DNA of 64,000 bases from Donghicola eburneus (GTDB lineage: Bacteria; Pseudomonadota; Alphaproteobacteria; Rhodobacterales; Rhodobacteraceae), in contig NZ_FOXY01000001.1 in assembly GCF_900115865.1 (NCBI RefSeq), forward strand, positions 372,001 to 436,000, read 5' to 3'. The notes under the pieces are model-generated. The model saw only the letters and a list, made by a program, of their open reading frames with translations. It did not search any database and was not told where the DNA came from. This document shows, piece by piece, positions 1-8,196 of this stretch. Each line of letters begins with the position of its first letter. Position 1 is the first letter of the stretch. The translations under genes were made by a program, and so were the position numbers.

Positions 1-1083
1 GGCTGCGGCGCCGAGGGACTTCTCGAGGATCGTGGTTAATCCGCCTTTTTTGTTGCCAGGGCTGGGGTTGTTGTCCATGGAGCCGCCGTTGCGGTCTGTG
101 TAGCCCTCCCACCATTTGATCAGATCGATCAGCTTGTCGCCAATCGCGCGATCAGCGGCGCGGGCGGTCAGCAGGTGTTCTGCCCCGTAGATTTCGGGGG
201 TTTCGGCCAGAACGCCGGTGCCGCCTTGGGCCACCAGAAGGTCACAGGCGTAGCCGACGGCGGGGTTGGCAGTGATGCCGGACCACGCGTCGGACCCGCC
301 GCATTGCAGGGCGACCATCAGCTCGGACGCAGGGCATTCTGCGCGCGTGGCTTTGTTCACTTCGGGCAGCATGGCGGTGATTTGTTCGATGCCAATCTCA
401 ACCGTTTTGCGCAGGCCGCCGTGGTCCTGAATGTTCATGGTCTGGAACAGCGGGCCGGGGGTCAGACCGTAGGCTTCGATCAGCCAGTCGATCTGCATCA
501 TCTCGCAGCCGAGACCCGCCATGAGCACACCGCCCACATTCGGGTTCTTCGCGTAACCCCAGAGGGTTCGCTGCAATAGCTCGAAGCCGGTGCCGTCGCC
601 GCCCATGGCGCATCCGGTGCCGTGGACAAAGGCCACAACGCCATCGACATTGGGATAATCGGCCATGACGTCGGGGGTGAAGTGTTGGGCGATCATACGC
701 GCCGCTGTGGCCGAGCAGTTCACAGAGGTCAGGACCGCAATATAGTTGCGGGTTCCAACGCGGCCCGTGGCGCGGCGATAGCCCATAAAGGTGTCCTGCT
801 GGGTCGCAGGGGCGACAGGGCGCAGGTTGGTCGAGAATTCGTAGTCCGTGTCCACATTCCGGAATTCAAGGTTGTGGGTGTGGACATGTTGCCCCGCCTG
901 AATGTCGGTGGCCGCGTAGCCGATGAGCTGCGCATATTTCAAAACAGGGGCGCCCGCAGGAATATCACATGTGGCCATTTTATGCCCGCGCGGGATCAAC
1001 TGCGTCGCGCCATCTTCGCCGATTTCGAGGGGGGTTTTGGCGGTCACAACGTTGTCGGCTTCGGACAGACGGACGGTTTTCAT
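1..1083 (-). CDS. UxaA-family sugar-acid dehydratase (altronate/galactarate type), 3' end cut off by window
   Basis: The reading frame starts at 1083 (ATG, with AAGGAAT upstream) and stays open to the window edge. It gives 361 residues of a family that is normally about 500 long, so the C-terminus is missing. Residues 1-75 form a SAF-type domain that ends in the motif GQHVHTHNLEF (64-74). The UxaA catalytic domain follows, with GRVGTRNYIAVL and NCSATAARMI near residues 98-125 and then GTGCAMGG and GLGCEMMQID. This family dehydrates sugar acids such as altronate or galactarate to 2-keto-3-deoxy acids, using iron. It lies downstream of the TRAP genes on the same strand and probably acts on what that transporter imports. 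The exact substrate cannot be read from the sequence. Confidence 0.85.
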   Translation of the reverse strand, partial: MKTVRLSEADNVVTAKTPLEIGEDGATQLIPRGHKMATCDIPAGAPVLKYAQLIGYAATDIQAGQHVHTHNLEFRNVDTDYEFSTNLRPVAPATQQDTFMGYRRATGRVGTRNYIAVLTSVNCSATAARMIAQHFTPDVMADYPNVDGVVAFVHGTGCAMGGDGTGFELLQRTLWGYAKNPNVGGVLMAGLGCEMMQIDWLIEAYGLTPGPLFQTMNIQDHGGLRKTVEIGIEQITAMLPEVNKATRAECPASELMVALQCGGSDAWSGITANPAVGYACDLLVAQGGTGVLAETPEIYGAEHLLTARAADRAIGDKLIDLIKWWEGYTDRNGGSMDNNPSPGNKKGGLTTILEKSLGAAA

Positions 1084-1236
1084 GGTTAATTCCTTGACCT
1101 TCACTGCGCCGAAACGGCGCGAAAATCGGGGTATGGCTGGCGTCTGGTTCACGTATGGCAAACGTCATGACGTTGCGCCGGTGCTTGCTTTGGGGGTCCG
1201 GGGCGGCGCCGTGCGTCGGGCCGGACGAAAATCTGG

Positions 1237-1293
1237 GGGATCATACCCGATCCCGAGGGGGTAGGGACCGGGGCGGCAGCATGTCCGCCCCGG
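1237..1293. other. GC-rich hairpins between dctM and the dehydratase gene
   Basis: The 231-base interval between the two minus-strand genes contains GGGATC/GATCCC (1237-1242 with 1249-1254) and a perfect 9-bp stem CCGGGGCGG/CCGCCCCGG (1268-1276 with 1285-1293, 8-base loop). Neither is followed by a T-run on the minus strand. They look more like a processing or stability structure than a classical terminator. No gene is seen in the interval. Confidence 0.4.
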
Positions 1294-1314
1294 CCGGGTT
1301 TCAAAGACCTCTTC

Positions 1315-2910
1315 CTAGAGGAACAAAGTCACGATCGGGGGCCAAATCAGGAGGACCGACAGCGCAATAAGCTGGATCGCGATGAAAGGAAGGAAGCCTT
1401 TGAAGATGTCGGTCAGCGAGATGTGCGCCGGTGCGACGGACTTCAGGTAGAAGGCCGCAGGGCCAAAGGGCGGCGACAGGAAGCTCACCTGCATGTTCAT
1501 ACAGAACACAACACCGAACCAGATCGCGACGTGGCGGGCCTCGAGGTGGCCAAGGACGCCGATCTCTTCGACCGGAAGGCGCAGCACGATGGGCAGGAAC
1601 ACGGGCATGATCAGCAGAACGATCCCAACCCAGTCCATGAACATCCCCATGATCAGGAAGATGAACATCATCACCAGAATAACACCCATGGTCGGCAGGT
1701 CAGAACCCACGATCATGTTCGCCACATAGGTCGGACCACCTGCCAGCGTGTAGGCTGCTGCCAGTGCGGCCGCACCGATGGTCACCCAGATGATGGTGCC
1801 GGTCGATTTCAGGGTCCGCATCAGGCTGTCCCACACGATGTCAAAGGTCATCTCGCGGCGGACAAGGCCGATGACGAACACGGCAACCACACCCATACCA
1901 GCGGCTTCGGTGATGCCGGTGATGCCACCGTAGATCGAGCCCAGAACCACGCCGATCACGATGATCGGTGCCACCAGACCTTTGGACATGTCCCAGCCTT
2001 CTTTGGAGCGGTCTTTGCCGACAACCAGATAGACGACAAGAGCACAGATCACGAATGCGCCGATGATGTAGGGCAGGTCAGAGACCATGCCGAGGAAGAT
2101 CGGCTCGACCCCTTCGGTCACAGCGTTGTCGCCGGTGACGGTGAAGAACAGGTTGCGGGCGATCAGAACACCGGTGATCCACATGAACAGGCGACCCAAG
2201 AAGCCAAGGAACATCAGGCCCTTTTCTTTGCCTTTGGGATCGGTGGGATCTTCGGGCGGCAGGGGCGCCATCTCGGGGTTCATGATGCTACGGAACAGGA
2301 TGTAGATCATGAAGAACGAGGCCAGCATGAAACCGGGCAGGAAGGACGCGGTGAACAGCGCCTTGATCGAGGTTTCGGTGACCAGACCGTAGAAGATCAG
2401 AACGATCGACGGCGGGATCATGGTGCCGAGCGAGCCCGACGCACAGATGGTGCCGATCGCGAGGTTCTGGTTGTAGCCCAGACGCAGCATCTGGGGCAGG
2501 GCGATCAGGCCAAGCAGAACGACTTCGCCGCCGATGATGCCGGACATGGCCGCCATGATCACCGCCATCAGCGAGGTCACAAGGGCAATACCGCCACGGG
2601 TGCGCGACAACAGCTGGTTCAGGGCCGAGTACATATCCTTGGCGATGCCGGATCGTTCTAGGAGCGCGGCCATAAAGATGAACAGCGGGACCGAGATCAG
2701 AACGTAGTTCGTCATCTGGCGGTAGACCGCCTGCCCGAGGACCGAGAACGGTCCGCGGCCAAAGGTGTTGAACAGGATGTCGACGTCGAATTTGAGGACC
2801 AGCGTCACCACCGCAAGGAAGGCGGACGCAAAGCCCAGCGGCATGCCGATCGCCAGCAAGGCAAACATGCCAAGCAGCAGGATCATGCTGAGGGTACCGA
2901 TATCAACCAT
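1315..2910 (-). CDS. dctM: TRAP transporter large permease (DctM family)
   Basis: This 531-residue polytopic membrane protein is the channel subunit of a tripartite ATP-independent periplasmic transporter. Family features include ISVPLFIFMAALLERSGIA near 72-90, the GGEVVLLG segment near 127 and GTMIPPSIVLIFYG near 162-175. It is about 100 residues longer than the common DctM (about 430). The extra length is an insert at roughly 215-305 with a charged loop (PPEDPTDPKGKEKG) and two additional hydrophobic segments. It is four bases downstream of dctQ and acts with dctQ and dctP, driven by the sodium or proton gradient. The insert accompanies an enlarged dctQ, so this is one of the long TRAP subfamilies used for organic or sugar acids; that substrate class is inferred. 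Confidence 0.93.
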   Translation of the reverse strand: MVDIGTLSMILLLGMFALLAIGMPLGFASAFLAVVTLVLKFDVDILFNTFGRGPFSVLGQAVYRQMTNYVLISVPLFIFMAALLERSGIAKDMYSALNQLLSRTRGGIALVTSLMAVIMAAMSGIIGGEVVLLGLIALPQMLRLGYNQNLAIGTICASGSLGTMIPPSIVLIFYGLVTETSIKALFTASFLPGFMLASFFMIYILFRSIMNPEMAPLPPEDPTDPKGKEKGLMFLGFLGRLFMWITGVLIARNLFFTVTGDNAVTEGVEPIFLGMVSDLPYIIGAFVICALVVYLVVGKDRSKEGWDMSKGLVAPIIVIGVVLGSIYGGITGITEAAGMGVVAVFVIGLVRREMTFDIVWDSLMRTLKSTGTIIWVTIGAAALAAAYTLAGGPTYVANMIVGSDLPTMGVILVMMFIFLIMGMFMDWVGIVLLIMPVFLPIVLRLPVEEIGVLGHLEARHVAIWFGVVFCMNMQVSFLSPPFGPAAFYLKSVAPAHISLTDIFKGFLPFIAIQLIALSVLLIWPPIVTLFL

Positions 2911-2913
2911 AAC

Positions 2914-3720
2914 TTATTTGTCCTCCAGCGTACGACGCAGGGTTTCGATCTCGTGCTCGTCGATATCGTCGTGGCCGTGGTGTTCGGGGGCTTTGTTCCA
3001 GTCGGCGATCAGGTTGGATACGGCCTGAACTGCCACAAGAACGATGATGATCAGGATCGCGGGTTTCACGGTGCCCGGAAGGGGCGGATCCCACGCGGTG
3101 CCAAAGGTCTCCATCCGCAGCATCCGGGTCCAGGCGTCGTTAAAGCCGCCCCAGACGAGGGTGAAGGTAAAGAGCAGGATCAAGAGGACAGAGATCACGT
3201 CCGCGGTTTTCTGGAACGCGCGGGGCATCATGTCGTAGATCACATAGATGCGGATGTGGCTGCGCTGCTGCATCGCGTAGAGGCCCGCCAAGAGGAAGAT
3301 GAACGATGCGATCCACAGGGACAGCTCGTTCGCCCACAGGGTCGGACGGTTGAAGGCGTAGCGCGAGACCACTTCGTAGAACATGACGATCACGACAAAG
3401 GCGATCGAGATCATGGCCAGACGCGAGGCCACAAGCGAAATGTAGTCAAAGAAACCGCTGGGGCGCTCTTCGATCGGGCCGACGGTGTCGGACAGGTAGA
3501 CCGAGGCAAAGAGCAACGCTCCGGCCAGCGAAAAGAGCATCAGCATCGCAAGAGGACGGCCCGCGGGGCGGATCATCTCGTACATGCCGATAGGCTCGGC
3601 AGAAACAAACTGGCTGACGATCAGGATGACAAAAGTGACGAGGGCGAGACCGGTAAAGCCGATCATCCCCAGTCGCACTGGTCCCCTGAGACCCCCGAGC
3701 CAAACGCTCTGGTTCTCCAT
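2914..3720 (-). CDS. dctQ: TRAP transporter small permease (DctQ family)
   Basis: The start at 3720 is chosen because AAGGAG lies just upstream and the protein then begins MENQSVWLGG; the open frame extends 21 codons further without a ribosome site. The 268-residue product is larger than the usual 160-180. It has two extra membrane helices at about residues 18-90, then the DctQ domain (about 105-240) with YEVVSRYAFNRPTLWANELS, the family signature region. It stabilises or couples DctM in the inner membrane. It sits 109 bases downstream of dctP, past a hairpin with a T-run, so it may be expressed below dctP. Confidence 0.92.
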   Translation of the reverse strand: MENQSVWLGGLRGPVRLGMIGFTGLALVTFVILIVSQFVSAEPIGMYEMIRPAGRPLAMLMLFSLAGALLFASVYLSDTVGPIEERPSGFFDYISLVASRLAMISIAFVVIVMFYEVVSRYAFNRPTLWANELSLWIASFIFLLAGLYAMQQRSHIRIYVIYDMMPRAFQKTADVISVLLILLFTFTLVWGGFNDAWTRMLRMETFGTAWDPPLPGTVKPAILIIIVLVAVQAVSNLIADWNKAPEHHGHDDIDEHEIETLRRTLEDK

Positions 3721-3773
3721 TGTTGAAAACTCCTTGCCTGAATCCCGTTTCAGTTGCGAGCGGGTGGAAAAAA

Positions 3774-3799
3774 GGCGGGCCATATGGAATAGGCCCGCC
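3774..3799 (-). terminator. Hairpin plus T-run after dctP (attenuator)
   Basis: GGCGGGCC (3774-3781) pairs with GGCCCGCC (3792-3799) around a 10-base loop. On the minus strand the hairpin is followed directly by TTTTTT, the form of an intrinsic terminator. It lies between dctP and dctQ, which are otherwise in one operon, so partial termination or 3' protection of dctP mRNA is likely. Confidence 0.65.
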
Positions 3800-3829
3800 C
3801 GATTGTCAGGCTATGTTCACGTTACGTGA

Positions 3830-4846
3830 TTATTCGGCGATCAGGCCGAGCGAGCCGAGGTACTCGCGGTGGCTTGCCACCAGCGCTGCAGCCTCGGGGG
3901 TCTTTGCTGCCCAACCGTCCCAAGACTTCTGAGCGGCAGCACGGAAGTCCGCGCGGTCCTCAGCGGACCAGTCGTGCAGGGTCACGCCGTTTGCAGCCAG
4001 TTCAGCAGCAGCTTCGGCGTTCTTCTTCTCGTTCGACAGAGCGGTGTGCAGGGTCAGTTTCTGCATCGCGGTGTCGATGATGCGGCGGTGCTTTTCGCTC
4101 AGGCCGTCCCAGACGTCTTTGTTACACGCCAGGTGGTCCGACGGCATCGAGTGGAAGCCGGGGTAGGTGGCGTGCTTCACGATGTCATAGAGACCCAGAC
4201 CAACGTTGTTGTAGATGCCCGAGGCGTCTGCACCGTCGATGATGCCGGTTTCCAGCGCGGTAAAGATTTCGGTGAAGTCCATCACGATGGGCGACGCGCC
4301 CATTTCGGTGAAGATTTCGGTTTCCAGACCCGGGGGCGAACGGAACTTCCAGCCCTTCAGATCTTCGGGGCCGGCGATGGGCTTGGACGAGGACAGCGAT
4401 TCCTGACCATAGAGCCACCAGCCGATCAGCTGCATGCCGTTCGCGTTGTACAGTTCCTGAGCCGCGTCATAACCGCCGCCGTAGTACAGCCAAGAAATCT
4501 GCTGCCAAGGGGTGTCGTAGCCGCCCATGATGTCGCCAACGAACTGGAACGCAGGGTTTTTACCGGTCTGGTACGCACCGCCGGTCATGTCACAGTCGAG
4601 GATGCCGTTGACGGCTGCGTCCCATGTCTCGGTGGTCGCAACGACCGACGAGCTGTAGAACATTTCAATCGCGATTTCGCCGCCCGACATGGTCTGCACG
4701 TCGTCGATGAACTGGGCTGCCAGCTTACCCGAGGGGTGCTCGGTCGCGTAGTGTGTCTGGATGCGCAGGGTTACGTCCTGAGCCGATGCTGCGGTTGCCG
4801 CGATTGCGGTCAGGGCAGCGGATGCAAGAAGCTTGCTAATTTTCAT
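3830..4846 (-). CDS. dctP: TRAP transporter solute receptor (DctP family)
   Basis: This 338-residue periplasmic binding protein starts with a Sec signal peptide (MKISKLL...AATAASA, cleavage after about residue 22). The mature protein follows the DctP fold. The conserved arginine that usually contacts the substrate carboxylate is in LKGWKFRSPPG (R169), followed by EIFTEMGASPI and the segment ETGIIDGADASG. It delivers a carboxylated substrate to DctQM. Codon use is strongly biased, as expected of an abundant receptor. It is divergent from the GntR regulator at 5074, with two palindromes in the shared intergenic region. The dehydratase and FAH neighbours point to a sugar-acid or keto-acid substrate, which is an inference. 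Confidence 0.93.
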   Translation of the reverse strand: MKISKLLASAALTAIAATAASAQDVTLRIQTHYATEHPSGKLAAQFIDDVQTMSGGEIAIEMFYSSSVVATTETWDAAVNGILDCDMTGGAYQTGKNPAFQFVGDIMGGYDTPWQQISWLYYGGGYDAAQELYNANGMQLIGWWLYGQESLSSSKPIAGPEDLKGWKFRSPPGLETEIFTEMGASPIVMDFTEIFTALETGIIDGADASGIYNNVGLGLYDIVKHATYPGFHSMPSDHLACNKDVWDGLSEKHRRIIDTAMQKLTLHTALSNEKKNAEAAAELAANGVTLHDWSAEDRADFRAAAQKSWDGWAAKTPEAAALVASHREYLGSLGLIAE

Positions 4847-4923
4847 AACTTTATGTCCTCCCTCGGCGGCCTCCTCTTGCCGCCGTTCCTTCGTATGATC
4901 GGTTCCACCCGACCAGCGAACAG

Positions 4924-4992
4924 ATGGTATACCATCCTGAATCGACGCTACTCAAAGCGATCTTCACTTTCAATCATTTTTGGTATACCAAA
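4924..4992. promoter_or_regulatory. Two TGGTATACCA palindromes, candidate GntR/FCD operators
   Basis: ATGGTATACCAT (4924-4935) and TTTGGTATACCAAA (4979-4992) are perfect palindromes sharing the core TGGTATACCA, with core starts 56 bases apart. They lie between dctP (start 4846) and the divergent GntR gene (start 5074). TGGT-N2-ACCA is the usual core recognised by FadR/FCD-class GntR proteins, so the adjacent regulator very probably binds here and controls both directions. Confidence 0.8.
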
Positions 4993-5073
4993 TTCAAAAA
5001 AATGCTCTAATGTGATTACAGCCCTAAGAATAGGTCTAGCAACACTCTGAATAATAAGGGTTTTAAAGCGGGG

Positions 5074-5742
5074 ATGGCCGAAGAAACTTTACCGGAACAG
5101 ATCGCGCGCCAACTGCGCCGCGACATTCTGAGGGGGAAACTGCCCCCTGGCACGACGATCAAAGAGCGCGACAACGCCGCAGAGCTGGGGGTCAGTCGGA
5201 CCCCCATGCGCGAGGCGATCCGTATTCTGGCCCAAGAGGGTCTGGTCATCCTGCGTCCGGCCCGAAGTCCGATCGTGGCGCAGCCCTCGATCAAGGAGAT
5301 TTCCGATCAGGTGACGGTTCTGATTGCCCTTGAGAAACTGTCACTGGAACTGGCCTGTGTGCATGCCACCGAGGCCGAGATCGATGATCTGGCGGCGACC
5401 ATGGATTACATGGATCAGAACTTTGAAACCGCTGATCCGCTCGACATGTTCGAGGTCGACATGGGCTTTCACCATGCTTTGGCGGTCATGTCCCATAACG
5501 ACGTGATTGCCGAATTGCACCAGACCCTGATGGAACGCCTGTGGCGCGCCCGCTATATGGCCGCGCGCCGCCGCCGCAACCGCGAGCGGGTGATTGTGCA
5601 GCACGGAGCGATTGTAAATGCGCTGCGTGCCCGTGACCGCGCATCGGCGCTGGTCGCGATCGAGGCCCATCTGGGCCATCTGGACCGAGATATTCGGAAC
5701 GTCCTCGAGCAAGAAGCCGAGGCCGCTCTGGTCACCAAATGA
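5074..5742 (+). CDS. GntR-family transcriptional regulator, FCD subfamily
   Basis: The 222-residue protein has a winged helix-turn-helix at about 1-70 (RGKLPPGTTIKERDNAAELG followed by SRTPMREAIRIL) and an all-helical FCD effector domain at about 80-210. The probable metal and ligand residues of FCD are D129, H133, H177 and H199. Members sense small organic acids and usually repress neighbouring catabolic and transport genes. The divergent position, the two TGGTATACCA sites and the FAH gene 16 bases downstream suggest it controls the TRAP operon and the hydrolase in response to the imported acid or an intermediate. Confidence 0.92.
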   Translation: MAEETLPEQIARQLRRDILRGKLPPGTTIKERDNAAELGVSRTPMREAIRILAQEGLVILRPARSPIVAQPSIKEISDQVTVLIALEKLSLELACVHATEAEIDDLAATMDYMDQNFETADPLDMFEVDMGFHHALAVMSHNDVIAELHQTLMERLWRARYMAARRRRNRERVIVQHGAIVNALRARDRASALVAIEAHLGHLDRDIRNVLEQEAEAALVTK

Positions 5743-5758
5743 TTTGGAGGAGAAATCA

Positions 5759-6604
5759 ATGAAACTTCTACGTTTTGGCCCCGCAGGTCAGGAAAAGCCC
5801 GGCATTCTGGACGCCGACGGCAATGTGCGGGACCTGTCGGGCAAGTGCCCCGATTTCGCGGGTGCGGGCGTGTCGCTGGAGGCGCTGGACGCCATTCGTG
5901 CCATCGATGTGACCAGCCTGCCTGTGGTGGCAGAGCCCGGCCGGATCGGATCGTGCGTGGCCTCGGTGCCGAACTTTTTCTGCATCGGTCTGAACTACGC
6001 CAAGCACGCCGCTGAAACCGGCGCGGAGCCGCCCAAGGAGCCGATCATCTTTAACAAGGCGACCTCGGCGCTGTCGGGTCCGTTTGATGACGTGGTGATT
6101 CCCAAGGGGTCGGTGAAGTCGGACTGGGAAGTCGAGCTGGGTGTCGTGATTGGCAAAGAGGCCAGCTATGTGTCCGAAGAGGACGCGCTGTCCTACGTGG
6201 CGGGCTATTGCGTGATCAACGACATGTCCGAGCGCGAGTTCCAGATCGAAAAGGGCGGCCAGTGGATCAAGGGTAAATCGGCCCCCACATTCGGCCCGAC
6301 CGGTCCCTATCTGGTGACGGCGGACGAAGTGGATGATCCCCAGACACTGGCGCTGTCCTTGGACCTGAACGGCGAGACTGTGCAGGATTCGAACACCGAC
6401 GACATGATCTTTAGCGTCAAAGAGATCGTCAGCTACATGAGCCAGTTTATGAAGCTGCAGCCCGGCGACATCATAGCGACCGGTACGCCGTCGGGTGTGG
6501 GCATGGGCATGAAGCCCCAGCGGTTCCTGAAGCCCGGCGACAAGATGACCGTGCGGATCGAAGGCTTGGGCGAGCAAGAGCAGACGGCTGTCGCCTACGA
6601 ATAA
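5759..6604 (+). CDS. Fumarylacetoacetate hydrolase (FAH) family protein
   Basis: Translation starts at 5759 behind GGAGGAG; the open frame upstream lies inside the regulator gene. The 281-residue product has the short N-terminal part typical of FAHD1 or ureidoglycolate-lyase-like members. The catalytic FAH domain follows, with the metal ligands E124 and E126 (DWEVELG), D155 (INDMSERE) and the terminal ATGTPSGVGMG loop. Such enzymes cleave or hydrate C-C bonds in 2,4-diketo acids and similar compounds. With a UxaA dehydratase and a TRAP importer nearby, a 2,4-diketo-3-deoxy sugar-acid hydrolase role is plausible, but the family is broad and the name should stay generic. Confidence 0.88.
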   Translation: MKLLRFGPAGQEKPGILDADGNVRDLSGKCPDFAGAGVSLEALDAIRAIDVTSLPVVAEPGRIGSCVASVPNFFCIGLNYAKHAAETGAEPPKEPIIFNKATSALSGPFDDVVIPKGSVKSDWEVELGVVIGKEASYVSEEDALSYVAGYCVINDMSEREFQIEKGGQWIKGKSAPTFGPTGPYLVTADEVDDPQTLALSLDLNGETVQDSNTDDMIFSVKEIVSYMSQFMKLQPGDIIATGTPSGVGMGMKPQRFLKPGDKMTVRIEGLGEQEQTAVAYE

Positions 6605-6627
6605 GCGTTCCGGTCTTGGAATGGGTG

Positions 6628-6660
6628 AGGGCGTCCTGCGGGGCGCCCTTATTTGTTTGT
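6628..6660 (+). terminator. Terminator after the FAH gene
   Basis: AGGGCG (6628-6633) pairs with CGCCCT (6644-6649) around a 10-base loop and is followed by TATTTGTTTGT. It starts 23 bases after the FAH stop codon, between two converging transcription units. Confidence 0.6.
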
Positions 6661-6687
6661 GGGGTGTTTGGTTCGCGTTGGTGACTT

Positions 6688-6710
6688 GGGTATTTTTGCC
6701 AAGAAAGAGG
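6688..6710 (+). repeat. Dispersed intergenic repeat, copy 1 (GCCAAGAAAGAG)
   Basis: GGGTATTTTTGCCAAGAAAGAG occupies about 6688-6709, with the core GCCAAGAAAGAG at 6698-6709. The same core, again next to GGGTATTT, recurs in inverted orientation at 21495-21545. Both lie at 3' ends of genes in the cobalamin region. Function unknown. Confidence 0.6.
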
Positions 6711-6720
6711 GAGCGGTGGC

Positions 6721-7476
6721 TTATTCGGCAGTGCGGCGCAACAGGTAGATGTCCATGCACCAGCCGTGGGCGGCGCGGGCGGCGGCGCGGGTGTCGATGA
6801 TGTCTGCTTGGACCTCGGCTAGGGGGCCGGAACGGCGGATTTCGTTTTCCATCCCTGCGTAGGCGGTCCAGTAGATGTGGATGCCCGTGGGATCGAGGTG
6901 CTGGAAGGAGCAAGCGCCGTCCAGCATGACGACCGCGGTGTCCGAGCCAGCGGGGAAGCCGTTGTCGCGAATCTGGCGGCCGGTGGTGATGGTCACGGGG
7001 CCGTTGATTTCGTTCAGCGGGATCGCGTGGCCTGCGGTCAGGGTCTGGATTGAGGTGATGCCGGGGATGACCTCGACCGTGACTTCGGTGGTTTTGGTCA
7101 GGCGGTCGGCGATGCGCAGGGTCGAATCATAGAGGCTCGGGTCGCCCCAGACGAGGAAACCGACGGTGCCCCCCTGTGGCAGGGTGGCTTGCATGGTGTT
7201 CAGCCAGATGTCGGCGATGGCGTCGTGCCAGTCGTTCACCTTTTGCCCGTAATCGCGGGTGGATTCGTCGCGGATGGGCAGGGCGAAATCGGCGATTTTG
7301 GGCTGGGTCGTCAGGATTTGGGTGCAGATTTCATGGCGCAGACCCGCCAGATCATCTTTGCCCGCGCCCTTGGTCGGGATCAGGATCGCGTCGACGCTGT
7401 TCAGGGCGTCGATCGCTTTGAGGGTCAGGTGCTTGTGGTTGCCCGTACCGATGCCGACAAGTTTCAGGTGGTACAT
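6721..7476 (-). CDS. cobF: Precorrin-6A synthase (deacetylating)
   Basis: This 251-residue protein has the tetrapyrrole methylase fold, with the SAM-binding N-terminal motif KLVGIGTGNHKHLTLKA (about 4-20) and the second motif LVWGDPSLYDSTLRI near 128-142. CobF methylates C1 of precorrin-5 and releases the extruded C20 acetyl group as acetate, a step specific to the aerobic cobalamin route. It is the last gene of the long minus-strand cob operon, three bases after cobA. Length and motifs match CobF; the cytoplasmic location is inferred from the family. Confidence 0.92.
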   Translation of the reverse strand: MYHLKLVGIGTGNHKHLTLKAIDALNSVDAILIPTKGAGKDDLAGLRHEICTQILTTQPKIADFALPIRDESTRDYGQKVNDWHDAIADIWLNTMQATLPQGGTVGFLVWGDPSLYDSTLRIADRLTKTTEVTVEVIPGITSIQTLTAGHAIPLNEINGPVTITTGRQIRDNGFPAGSDTAVVMLDGACSFQHLDPTGIHIYWTAYAGMENEIRRSGPLAEVQADIIDTRAAARAAHGWCMDIYLLRRTAE

Positions 7477-7479
7477 CGG

Positions 7480-8196
7480 TCAGTCCGCCAAGGGGCCATA
7501 AAGGATCAGCGCGGGCTGGGTGCTGTCCGCGCCTTCGAGGCTGTCGGCGAGGTCGCGGATCGTGCTGCGGGTCAGCTCTTGTTCCGGTTTCGAGACGCCT
7601 TCGCACAGCATGGCGGGGGTTTCGGGGGGCATGCCTGCCGAAATCAGCCGATCCACCATTTTCGCGAAGGTCCGTTTGCCCATGTAGACCGCTGTGGTCG
7701 CCATAGGATCGGCCAGCGCGGCAAGGTTCAACTGTTCGGGCAGCGCGCCGGTGACATCATGGCCTGTGACCAGTTGCAGTCGGCGCGCGGTCATCCGGCG
7801 GGTCAGCGGGATGTTCGCAGCGGCCGCCGCGGCCGAGGCTGTGGTCACGCCGGGCACGATATCAAAGGGGATACCCGCGGCGCGCAGGGCTGTGGTTTCC
7901 TCTTCCAGACGGCCAAAGATGCCGCAATCGCCGGATTTCAGGCGGACGACTTTGATCCCTTGGGACGCGTAATCGACCAAGAGCTGGCTGACGTGTTCCT
8001 GTTTGGGGCTGGGGCGGCCTGCGCGCTTGCCGACGCCGACGAGTTCGGCCTCGGGCTTCAGGTCTTCGAGAATGGGGGCGGCGCCGAGATCGTCATAGAG
8101 GATGGCGTCGGCCTCTTTGATCAGGCGCGCGGCCTTGAGCGTGAGCAGTTCCGGATCGCCGGGGCCAGAAGATACGAAATGAACAAAGCCGCTCAT
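7480..8196 (-). CDS. cobA: Uroporphyrinogen-III C-methyltransferase
   Basis: The 238-residue SUMT makes precorrin-2 by SAM-dependent methylation of uroporphyrinogen III at C2 and C7, the entry point to cobalamin. Visible motifs are VSSGPGDPELLTLKA (about 8-22), DAILYDDL, and VPGVTTASAAAAAANIPLTRR. The glycine-rich loop that normally reads GDPF-x-FGRG is SGDCGIFGRLEEE here, with cysteine where most SUMTs have proline. Its start overlaps the end of cobB by four bases. The overall match is good, and the loop change is noted as unusual rather than disabling. Confidence 0.9.
   Translation of the reverse strand: MSGFVHFVSSGPGDPELLTLKAARLIKEADAILYDDLGAAPILEDLKPEAELVGVGKRAGRPSPKQEHVSQLLVDYASQGIKVVRLKSGDCGIFGRLEEETTALRAAGIPFDIVPGVTTASAAAAAANIPLTRRMTARRLQLVTGHDVTGALPEQLNLAALADPMATTAVYMGKRTFAKMVDRLISAGMPPETPAMLCEGVSKPEQELTRSTIRDLADSLEGADSTQPALILYGPLAD

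Noticed and set aside
1423-2661. 412-codon plus-strand open frame opposite dctM
   Set aside because: It is the antisense shadow of a GC-rich membrane protein gene; the composition is histidine/aspartate/glutamine-rich with no domain.
5768-6913. 381-codon minus-strand open frame opposite the FAH gene
   Set aside because: The FAH gene on the plus strand has clear motifs and a ribosome site; the opposite frame is histidine/arginine-rich shadow.
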